Source: Streptomyces tateyamensis
Lineage (GTDB): Bacteria; Actinomycetota; Actinomycetes; Streptomycetales; Streptomycetaceae
Reading direction: 5' to 3'
Length of the DNA stretch: 64,000 nucleotides
NCBI RefSeq assembly: GCF_003205575.1
Contig: NZ_PYBW01000028.1
Location: forward strand, 1 to 64,000
The first letter of the stretch is position 1. Every line of letters begins with the position of its first letter. The notes below the pieces were generated by a model. That model was not told the DNA's origin, searched no databases, and saw nothing but the letters and a program-made list of their open reading frames with translations. Both the position numbers and the translations under genes were made by a program. Of the stretch, positions 38,564 to 45,213 are shown one piece after another.

Positions 38564-39178
38564 ATGAGGACCAGCATCTGGTTCGACCTGCACCGCCACG
38601 ACGACCCCACCCCGCCCGCACCGCCGACGCCGACCGGTACGGACTCCGGCGCGGACGACGAGGCCGCCCTGGGCGACGCCGGCAAGCGCGCCCTGGAGCG
38701 CGTCAAGGCCGAGCGGGCCGCGGCCAAGGCCGAGGCCGCCGCCGAGAAGCAGCGCGCCGACGACCTGGCCGCCAAGGTGGCCGCGTTCGAGGACGAGAAG
38801 CGCACCGACCTGGAGAAGGCTCAGGCCGCCGCCGACACCGCCGCCAAGCAGGCCGCGGCCGCCACCGCCCGCGCGGTGCGCGCCGAGGTCAAGGCGATGG
38901 CCGCCACCTCGTTCGCGGACCCGAGCGACGCGACCGCCCTGCTCGACCTGACCCAGTACACCTCCAGCACCGGCGAGATCGACGCAGCCCGCATCGCCAC
39001 CGACCTCGCCGCCTTGCTGCAGGCCAAGCCCCACCTGGCCAAGCCCGCCACCACCCCGGCCGGCCCTCGCCCGGACGCCGGCCAGGGCGCCCGCCCCCCG
39101 GCACCGACCGCCGACTTCCGCACCGCCGACCGCACCGCCTTCGCCGCCGAGCTCGCCAAGTACGGCATCCGACTGTGA
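38564..39178 (+). CDS. Capsid scaffolding protein
   Basis: 204 residues with a long central coiled coil rich in Ala/Glu/Lys (about 35-110: KAERAAAKAEAAAEKQRADD) and a proline-rich C-terminus ending in TADFRTADRTAFAAELAKYG. Place (between MuF and capsid genes) and composition are those of scaffolds, which guide capsid formation and are removed. Probably the substrate of the cysteine protease encoded next. Confidence 0.85.
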   Translation: MRTSIWFDLHRHDDPTPPAPPTPTGTDSGADDEAALGDAGKRALERVKAERAAAKAEAAAEKQRADDLAAKVAAFEDEKRTDLEKAQAAADTAAKQAAAATARAVRAEVKAMAATSFADPSDATALLDLTQYTSSTGEIDAARIATDLAALLQAKPHLAKPATTPAGPRPDAGQGARPPAPTADFRTADRTAFAAELAKYGIRL

Positions 39179-39369
39179 TCCACGTGCGCGCCCGCCTGGG
39201 CGCCGGCCGCACCTCCATCGAGGTGACCGGCCACGAGGAACACGAGCGGGGCGGCCGCGTCTGCGCCGCGGTCAGCGCCATCACCCAGACCGCCCTGCTC
39301 GGCCTCGACCAGGTGGCCGCGCAGCACCCGGACCTCGTGTCCGTGGAGATCACCCAGGAGAGCACATGA
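39175..39369 (+). CDS. Prp-like cysteine protease (putative prohead protease)
   Basis: 64 residues from GTG 39175, overlapping scaffold and capsid genes by 4 nt each. The sequence GHEEHERGGRVCAAVSA places a His (20) and a Cys (30) as in the catalytic dyad of Prp, the ribosomal-processing protease that cleaves the L27 N-terminus in Firmicutes and that processes scaffold and capsid of staphylococcal phage 80alpha. It is shorter than Prp (about 105 residues), keeping the first half of the fold. It is proposed to act as the maturation protease here; the activity is inferred. Confidence 0.68.
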   Translation: MIHVRARLGAGRTSIEVTGHEEHERGGRVCAAVSAITQTALLGLDQVAAQHPDLVSVEITQEST

Positions 39370-40673
39370 CGACCACCCAAGGCCCGGCGCGCGCGCCGTG
39401 GTTCGACCTCGCCCGCCACAACGTGCGCTGGGCGCTCCCGGCGAGCTTGCAGGCCATCATGCAGAACGGCCTGCTGGACCGCACGTTCCAGGACTCGCTG
39501 GTCCCGCAGTTCCTGTACGCGGCCACCGCCACCGCCGAGGCCTGGGCCGGCGGCCTGGGCGACACCAAGACGTTCACCCGCACCGGCCTGATGGCCCCGG
39601 TCCCGACCGCGATCACCGGCAACGACGCGTCGACCGGCACGTACGGCGTCGAGCAGTGGTCCGTGAGCATGGACCAGTACGGCAACGCGATCGACACCAA
39701 CATGCTGACCTCCAGCATGTCGCTGGCGTCCAAGTGGCTCCAGGACGCCAAGACCCTCGGTGTCAACGCCGGGCAGTCCATCAACCAGCTGGTCCGCGGC
39801 CGCCTCTACACCGCCTATGCGGGCGGCCGGACCTGGGCGACCGTCAGCTCGTCGTCCAGCACCAGCCTGACCGTGCAGAACGCGGCCGGGTTCGGAACGG
39901 TGCTGTCCAACGGTGTGCAGATCCCGGTGTCCGGCGCGACCCCGCTGAGCATCACGATCGCCGGCGTCGCCAACACGGTGACCGGCGTCAACACCACCAC
40001 CAACGTGCTGACGCTCGGCACCGCGGCGACCGTCGCTGTCGGCGCCGCCGTCATCGCCTCCACCGCCCCGGTGTCGGTGCGCGCGACCGGTGCGAACACC
40101 GCCTACGACCTCACGAGCTCCAACACCGCCACCTTCGCCATGTTCCGCTCGGCGGTCGCCCGCCTCCGGTCCATGAACGTGCCGACCGAGGGCGGCTACT
40201 ACGTCGCTCACGTCGACGCGACCACCGAGGCCCAGTTGTTCAGCGACGCGGATTTCAAGCAGGCGTTGCAGGGCCGGGTCGACTCCCCGATCTACCGGGA
40301 CCTGTCCATCGGGCGCTTCGGCGGCATCGACTGGGTGCGCAACATGGAGTCGCCGACCGTGCTGGGCGGGTCCGCCGGGGCGCTGACGGTGCACCGCCCG
40401 ATCGTCATGGGCGCCGACTGCCTGGTCGCCGCGCCGTTCGAGGGCACCGCGTCCCTGCTGGCCGGCACCGGCGTGGAGGACGTGCCGCTGATCGAGATGA
40501 TCGACGTGGCGCCCGCCGTCCAGGTCGCCCGGATCGTGCGCCCGCCGCAGGACCGCCTGCAGCAGGTGCTGTCGACCGCCTGGTCCTACGTCGGGGACTT
40601 CGGTGTCCCCTCCGACGCCCTGTCCGGCGACAACGCGGTGTTCAAGCGCGCCGTCGTCCTCGAACACGCCTGA
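39366..40673 (+). CDS. Major capsid protein
   Basis: The 435-residue protein is the largest head gene and follows scaffold and protease. It has the HK97-fold pattern seen in N4-gp56-like actinophage capsids (start with NVRWALPASLQAIMQNGLLD, later LRSMNVPTEGGYYVAHVDAT, ending with the P-domain and A-domain strands VHRPIVMGADCLVAAPFEG). A segment of about 85 residues rich in Thr/Val/Ser/Ala (about residues 155-240) interrupts the A/P region and looks like an inserted surface (I-type) domain. Coupled by ATGA. Confidence 0.92.
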   Translation: MTTTQGPARAPWFDLARHNVRWALPASLQAIMQNGLLDRTFQDSLVPQFLYAATATAEAWAGGLGDTKTFTRTGLMAPVPTAITGNDASTGTYGVEQWSVSMDQYGNAIDTNMLTSSMSLASKWLQDAKTLGVNAGQSINQLVRGRLYTAYAGGRTWATVSSSSSTSLTVQNAAGFGTVLSNGVQIPVSGATPLSITIAGVANTVTGVNTTTNVLTLGTAATVAVGAAVIASTAPVSVRATGANTAYDLTSSNTATFAMFRSAVARLRSMNVPTEGGYYVAHVDATTEAQLFSDADFKQALQGRVDSPIYRDLSIGRFGGIDWVRNMESPTVLGGSAGALTVHRPIVMGADCLVAAPFEGTASLLAGTGVEDVPLIEMIDVAPAVQVARIVRPPQDRLQQVLSTAWSYVGDFGVPSDALSGDNAVFKRAVVLEHA

Positions 40674-40686
40674 TCGGGGGTCAGCC

Positions 40687-41064
40687 ATGCGTATTCGACT
40701 CCTGAAGTCTCACCGCTTCTGGTGGAACTACGGCATGCACGAGCTCGCCGCCGACACCGAGCACGAGGGCGAGCTGGCCCGTCACCTGGCCACCACTGGC
40801 GCGGAGGTCGAGATCCTGGAACACGACCCCGAGCCCGAGACGGCCTCCGAGCCGGACCCGGAGGGCGGCGACGGCCAGCCGCCGGCCGAGCCGGTGGACC
40901 CGAGCGGCCTGGACATCGCCGGCACGATCGACACCGTGCTGTCCTGGGTCGGCGAGGACCCGGCCCGGGCCCGGCATGCGCTGGAGGTCGAGCAGGCCCG
41001 CGACGGCGCCCGCGCCACCCTGGTCAACCGGCTGCAGCAGCTGGCCGGCCCCGTAGTCGAGTGA
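40687..41064 (+). CDS. Phage head protein of unknown function
   Basis: 125 residues from ATG 40687 (MRIRLLKSHRFWWNYG) with GGGG/TCAG upstream. A short N-terminal beta part that resembles small decoration proteins is followed by an acidic Glu/Pro/Asp linker and a helical C-terminus (TIDTVLSWVGEDPARARHAL). It lies between capsid and connector genes, so a head-completion role is likely; family not recognised. Confidence 0.68.
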   Translation: MRIRLLKSHRFWWNYGMHELAADTEHEGELARHLATTGAEVEILEHDPEPETASEPDPEGGDGQPPAEPVDPSGLDIAGTIDTVLSWVGEDPARARHALEVEQARDGARATLVNRLQQLAGPVVE

Positions 41065-41699
41065 GCACCCCGCCGCAGACCGGGCCGCCTCTGGCCCAGG
41101 TGGCGGACCTGCAGACCGCGATGCAGCGGCCGGTGGACGCCGCACAGGCCGCACTGGCGATCCGCCGGGCCTCCGCACGGGTGCGCAAGTGGACCCGGCA
41201 GACGTTCACGTTCGTGCAGCAGGAGACGATCGTTGTCGACGGCGGGGACCGGATCCTGCGGGTCCCGGACCGGCCCCTGGTGGTCGACGCCAACAACCCG
41301 CTCGGCGTGGTCGAGTTGGCCGACCTCGGCGGCGTCCAGCTCACCCTGGTCGAGCAGCGCGACTACATCCGCAACGGCGACGAACTGACCCGCGGCTACC
41401 CCTGGTACGCCCCGGGCCGGCTCATGGGCTGGCCCCGCCGCAACCTCGGCATCTGGGCACCCAGAGTCCAGCTCACCTACAGCCACGGGTACGCGACCGT
41501 CCCCGACGACGTGATGGACGTCGTGCTGGACCTGGCGTCGATGAACCTGACCAACCCGCAGAACCTGCGGCAGGAGGCGATCGACGACTACAGCCGCACG
41601 TTCGCCTCGGAGACCATCGGCAATGCCCAACTCACCGACGCCCACAAGGAAGAGCTGGCCTCATACCGGGTCAACCTGGCCTCGGTGAGGCCGACGTGA
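41061..41699 (+). CDS. Head-tail connector protein
   Basis: 212 residues from GTG 41061 (GTGA overlap). It has the helix-rich N-terminus (QTAMQRPVDAAQAALAIRRA) and WTRQTFTFVQQETIVVDGGD, then VPDDVMDVVLDLASMNLTNP, typical of gp6/gp15-like adaptor proteins that bind under the portal. Followed by two more completion-protein genes with 4-nt overlaps. Confidence 0.83.
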   Translation: MSTPPQTGPPLAQVADLQTAMQRPVDAAQAALAIRRASARVRKWTRQTFTFVQQETIVVDGGDRILRVPDRPLVVDANNPLGVVELADLGGVQLTLVEQRDYIRNGDELTRGYPWYAPGRLMGWPRRNLGIWAPRVQLTYSHGYATVPDDVMDVVLDLASMNLTNPQNLRQEAIDDYSRTFASETIGNAQLTDAHKEELASYRVNLASVRPT

Positions 41700-42100
41700 G
41701 CAGCTCACTCGACCAGGTCCTCGCGGCGGGACGCCTGGCGCACCAGCAGCTGATGGTCGACGCCTGCACCATCACCCGCCCCGGGCCGGCCACGCTGGAC
41801 CGCACCACCAGCCACCTCACCCCCGGCACCGCAACGGTGCTCTACTCCGGCGCGTGCCGGGTCAAGGCCGAGCGGCTGCCTCGCGATAGGCAGGCCGGCG
41901 AGCGGTTGACGGTCGCGGCGCGCTACGAGCTGGCGCTGCCGTTCGCCGCGGTCCCCGCCGCCGAGTTGCGGGTCGGGGACCTGGTCACCGTCACGGCCTC
42001 CGGTGACGGGCGGCTGGTCGGCCAGGTCATGGCCGTGATGGCTGTCGACTTCGGGTCCACGGCCACCGCGTGGCGGATCACGATCGAGGACACCACGTGA
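41696..42100 (+). CDS. Head-tail joining protein (DUF6093-like)
   Basis: 134 residues from GTG 41696. Starts with LAAGRLAHQQLMVDACTITR and is beta-rich; the CTITRPG and LYSGACRVKAE segments match the small actinophage joining proteins (DUF6093). It forms part of the neck, between connector and tail-terminator genes. Coupled by GTGA. Confidence 0.78.
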   Translation: MSSSLDQVLAAGRLAHQQLMVDACTITRPGPATLDRTTSHLTPGTATVLYSGACRVKAERLPRDRQAGERLTVAARYELALPFAAVPAAELRVGDLVTVTASGDGRLVGQVMAVMAVDFGSTATAWRITIEDTT

Positions 42101-42495
42101 GCACCCCGGCCGTCCTGCCCCATGTCGACGCGGTCACCGCCGTCCTGACCACCGCCCAGTTGACCGTCTATCTCGGCGGCGCCCCGCAGGGTGTTGCACC
42201 CCCGTACGTCGTCCTGTACCCGGATCCGGGCACCCCGGCGCCGGCCAGCCTCGCGGACGACCGCACCCGCTTCGTCGGGGTCCTGCAGGCCACCGCCGTC
42301 GGCGCGACCGCCGAGCAGGCCCTGAACGTCATGGACCGCTGCCAACAGGCGCTGTCCGCACCCTTGCAGGTGACGGGCCGCACCAGTTGGCGCCCGCAGG
42401 CCCTGGACGGCCAGCCCGTGCGCCGCGACGACGACGTGACCCCGCCCGTGTTCTACGCCGTGGCCCGATGGCGGCTGCGGTCCATGCCCCAGTAA
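42097..42495 (+). CDS. Tail terminator / completion protein
   Basis: 132 residues from GTG 42097. Pattern PPYVVLYPDPGTP near residue 35 and ADDRTRFVGVLQATAVGATA followed by AEQALNVMDRCQQALSA is that of minor tail/terminator proteins (gpU/gp17-like) which cap the tail tube. GTGA overlap; ribosome-binding site for the next gene is in its stop region. Confidence 0.8.
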   Translation: MSTPAVLPHVDAVTAVLTTAQLTVYLGGAPQGVAPPYVVLYPDPGTPAPASLADDRTRFVGVLQATAVGATAEQALNVMDRCQQALSAPLQVTGRTSWRPQALDGQPVRRDDDVTPPVFYAVARWRLRSMPQ

Positions 42496-42506
42496 GGAGA
42501 GCCCCC

Positions 42507-42839
42507 ATGGCCCTGCTCCCCATCCTGACCATCAAGGCCTCGGGCATCAGCCCCGCCTACGGCGCTGCTTCGGCTGGCGGCGACAAGGTCAGCCTGTCCG
42601 CCCCGAACACGTTCCTGCACGTCAAGAACGGGGGCGCGTCCAGCATCACCGTCACGGTGACCACCCAGAACAACGCCTACAAGGGCCTGACGGTGCCCGA
42701 CCGCATCGTGACCGTCGCCGCCTCCGGTGAGCAGATGATCGGCCCTTTGGACGCCGCCCTGCACGCGGACATCAACCAGCAGGCGTCCGTCGCGTACTCG
42801 GCCGTCACGACCGTGACCATCGCCGCGTTCCGGCTCTGA
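42507..42839 (+). CDS. Virion structural protein (Ig-like or decoration)
   Basis: 110 residues with AAGGAG upstream of the ATG. Nearly all beta strands (LTIKASGISPAYGAASAG, then ASSITVTVTTQNNAYKGLTV), rich in Ala/Thr/Val, with no cysteine. The pattern matches short Ig-like or decoration proteins found between neck and tail genes in actinophages. Role in the virion inferred from place. Confidence 0.68.
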   Translation: MALLPILTIKASGISPAYGAASAGGDKVSLSAPNTFLHVKNGGASSITVTVTTQNNAYKGLTVPDRIVTVAASGEQMIGPLDAALHADINQQASVAYSAVTTVTIAAFRL

Positions 42840-42866
42840 CCCCCACCCCCTGAAGGAGGTTCGAAC

Positions 42867-43346
42867 ATGTCTGACCTGATCAGCGACGGCAACATCAAGG
42901 TCGCCTGGGTGTCGAGCGTCGCGAGCATCACCGCGCCGACCGCCGCCGAGCTCAACGCGGGCAACGACTGGACGACCCGGCTCACCCCGGACGGCCTGAA
43001 GACGGACCCGACCACGGCGGACGTCAACACGTCCTCGCTCGGGTCGACGTTCGACACCGCGGTCCCCGGCCGCAAGAGCTACCAGGCGGAGATCACGTTC
43101 AAGCGCGGCTCCACCCCGACCGAGGACCAGCCGTACACCACCCTGGGCTACGGGGTGACCGGGTTCTTGGTGGTTCGCCGCGGCACCGCGTTCGCCACCG
43201 CGTTCGCCGCCGGTGACCGGGTGGAGGTCTACCCGGTGGCCTGCAAGGAACCGCAGAACATCGCGCCCACCGCGAACGAGATCCTCAAGGTAATGGTGGG
43301 TCTGACCGTCACCTCGGACCCGGCGACGCACGCGATCGTGGCCTGA
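42867..43346 (+). CDS. Major tail tube protein
   Basis: 159 residues after a strong GAAGGAGGT. Starts SDLISDGNIKVAWVSSVASI and contains RKSYQAEITFKRGSTP and AGDRVEVYPVACKEPQNIAP, the pattern of actinophage tail tube proteins with a beta-sandwich core. Its own strong ribosome-binding site is consistent with its high copy number. It shares one base with the chaperone start. Confidence 0.87.
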   Translation: MSDLISDGNIKVAWVSSVASITAPTAAELNAGNDWTTRLTPDGLKTDPTTADVNTSSLGSTFDTAVPGRKSYQAEITFKRGSTPTEDQPYTTLGYGVTGFLVVRRGTAFATAFAAGDRVEVYPVACKEPQNIAPTANEILKVMVGLTVTSDPATHAIVA

Positions 43347-43819
43347 TGCCCGACATCACCGAACTGCTGGCCCGGGCCACGCCGCGCGAGCTCACCGTGC
43401 CGGTCTGCCTGGACGGCCAGGCCGCCCAGGACGCGGCCGACCTGCAGCTGCAGCTGGAGCAGGCGGCCGGCTGGCAGGCCACCTCGTTGGGCGACGTGCA
43501 CCCGGGCGCCGCCCTGGCCGCAGACCTCCAGGTGGTCCGGGCCCGGGTGGCGGCCGCCACCGTCCACGTCCGGCTGGTCGCGATCGGCCACACCGCCTAC
43601 TCGGCGCTGCTGGCCTGCCACCCGGCCCCGGCCGGCAGCAACGAACGGTACGACGCGGCCACGTTCCTGCCCGCGCTGGTCGAGGCCTGCGCGGCCGAGC
43701 CGCGCCTGACCGCCGAGCAGGTGGTCCTGCTGCTGGAATCGGTCAACACCGGCACTGCCGAGCAGTTGTTCGGCGCCGCGCTGCTCGTGAACGAGGAGCC
43801 CAGCCCGATCCCTTTCTGA
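43346..43819 (+). CDS. Tail assembly chaperone (zero-frame product)
   Basis: 157 residues with the actinophage tail-chaperone pattern: VPVCLDGQAAQDAADLQLQL near the start, HVRLVAIGHTAYSALLACHP and YDAATFLPALVEACAAEP, then LTAEQVVLLLESV. It lies between tail tube and tape measure, like gpG of lambda. The slippery heptamer sits right before its stop codon, so a fraction of ribosomes is predicted to make a longer fusion. Confidence 0.88.
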   Translation: MPDITELLARATPRELTVPVCLDGQAAQDAADLQLQLEQAAGWQATSLGDVHPGAALAADLQVVRARVAAATVHVRLVAIGHTAYSALLACHPAPAGSNERYDAATFLPALVEACAAEPRLTAEQVVLLLESVNTGTAEQLFGAALLVNEEPSPIPF

Positions 43820-44181
43820 GCTCGCGCCTGCAGGACCCGGGGCTGCCGTACCGCAGGGAGCTGGAGGCCGCCCGCGCCTGGGGGGTTCCCCGCTCGATCC
43901 TGCTGGGCCGGCCTATGCCAGGCCCGGGTGAGCCGCTGTGGCTGCCAGAGGACCGGTGGTGGGCGCTGGCGCTGCTGGAGGTGGAGGCGAGGGCGTGCCG
44001 CGACTGCGGCCACCCCAGCACCGACACCACGGACCCGGCGGGTGAGTACGCCTACGACGCCGAGGTGGTGCGCTGCCACGCCTGCGCGGCGGGCCACCGC
44101 CGCGTCACCGCCCTCCAGGAACAGGGCGCCAGCACGGCCGGCCTTCAGGTGCACATCTACCGCAAGGGAGCCGCGAGTTGA
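43346..44181 (+). CDS. Tail assembly chaperone fusion made by -1 frameshift
   Basis: After slipping at 43810-43816 the -1 frame continues without stop to 44181, adding about 122 residues: SSRLQDPGLPYRRELEAARA, then WGVPRSILLGRP, a Trp-rich middle (PEDRWWALALLEVEARACRD) and two C-x2-C pairs (CRDCGH and CHACAA) that may bind zinc. The LQDPGLPYRRELEAARAWGV segment is what the second chaperone frame of actinophages usually begins with and has no good start codon of its own; the first ATG in frame is 43915. Total product about 278 residues, equivalent to lambda gpGT. Confidence 0.78.
43810..43816 (+). promoter_or_regulatory. Programmed -1 slippery heptamer CCCTTTC
   Basis: The zero frame reads ATC CCT TTC TGA, so CCCTTTC is in the X XXY YYZ phase required for tandem -1 slippage, immediately before the stop codon. 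Confidence 0.75.
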
Positions 44182-44555
44182 GTCTGATCGTCACCGGTCT
44201 GACCGAGGTCGTCACCGCGCTGCAGCGCGCCCCCAATGCCCTGCAACGCAACGTGCGCACCGCGGTGGAGCGCACCGCCCGCACCGTGCGCGACGACGCC
44301 CGATCCCGCATCCGCGGGCATCGCTACCTGCCCCGCTACCCGGCCTCGATCACCTACGACATCACCGCCACCGCGGCCGGCGTCACGGCCGAGATCGGCC
44401 CCGACAAGGGCCGCCCGCAGGGCGCGCTGGGCAACATCGTGGAGTACGGGACCAGCAAGAACGCGCCGATCCCGCACCTGGGACCCGCGCTGGACGCCGC
44501 CGAGCCCGATGTCGAGGCCGGCATCAACGCCGCCGTGCAGGACGCACTGGCCTGA
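44178..44555 (+). CDS. HK97 gp10-like tail/neck protein
   Basis: 125 residues from TTG 44178 (TTGA overlap with the frameshift product). It has the HK97-gp10 pattern: NALQRNVRTAVERTARTVRD in the first third and ARSRIRGHRYLPRYPASITY, then KGRPQGALGNIVEYGTSKNA with the conserved GT..N.P segment. Such neck-to-tail proteins usually come before the tail tube gene; here it is placed after, between two chaperone-like genes. Confidence 0.8.
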   Translation: MSLIVTGLTEVVTALQRAPNALQRNVRTAVERTARTVRDDARSRIRGHRYLPRYPASITYDITATAAGVTAEIGPDKGRPQGALGNIVEYGTSKNAPIPHLGPALDAAEPDVEAGINAAVQDALA

Positions 44556-44571
44556 TCATCCGAGGAACACC

Positions 44572-45171
44572 ATGCCCCGCCCCGCCGCAAAGCCACTGAG
44601 CCCCGCCGCCAAGCCGCTGACGTTCGCCCAGATGCGCGAGCGGATCTCGCGGCCGCGCCGCACCGTGCCGCTGGTCCTGGACGCCGAGGCCGCCGCCGAG
44701 ACCGAGACGCTCGCCACTCTGCTGGAGCGGGCGGTGCTGCACGACCAAGCCACCGGCGCCGGCACCGCCCGCGCGATCGCCGAGCTCCTCCAGGCCGCCG
44801 AGCAGCGCGCCCAGGCCTCGCGCGTCGACCTGGTCCTGCAGGCGGTCCCGCACACCGCCTACCGGGATCTGCGCCGCGAGCACCCGCCCACCCGCGAGCA
44901 GCTGGAGCGGGCCGCCAAGGCCAACCAGGGCGAGCCCGCGTTCGACCCCGACACCTTCGCCCCGGCCCTGGTCCACGCCCAACTGCTCTCCCCGCGGCCC
45001 GACAGCGCGCAGGAGTTCGACGCCTGGTGGTCCGAGCTGTCGGACGGCCAGCTCGCCGCCGCATGGTCTGCCGCCCTGGCCGTCCAGCTGCAGTACGCCG
45101 AGCCGGTGCCGAGCGTGCTGGCCGCCGACGTGATCGCCAACTCCCCGGGGAGCACACCCGGCACCCACTGA
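44572..45171 (+). CDS. Second tail assembly chaperone-like protein
   Basis: 199 residues from ATG 44572 with GAGGA upstream. Its layout parallels the first chaperone: VPLVLDAEAAAETETLATLL near residue 33, VDLVLQAVPHTAYRDLRREH, FDPDTFAPALVHAQLLSPRP and a final LSDGQLAAAWSAALAVQ. It directly precedes the tape measure gene, the normal chaperone position, so the prophage appears to carry two paralogues. The upstream frame is a shadow of the gp10-like gene. Confidence 0.8.
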   Translation: MPRPAAKPLSPAAKPLTFAQMRERISRPRRTVPLVLDAEAAAETETLATLLERAVLHDQATGAGTARAIAELLQAAEQRAQASRVDLVLQAVPHTAYRDLRREHPPTREQLERAAKANQGEPAFDPDTFAPALVHAQLLSPRPDSAQEFDAWWSELSDGQLAAAWSAALAVQLQYAEPVPSVLAADVIANSPGSTPGTH

Positions 45172-45213
45172 TCCGCGCCCGGCCGGGCCCGACCGTGAAG
45201 GGAGGCCCTGCAG

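Noticed and set aside
37369..38805. Large antisense frame over portal and MuF genes
   Set aside because: Shadow of well-supported structural genes; composition Gly/Arg/Ala-rich, no motifs.
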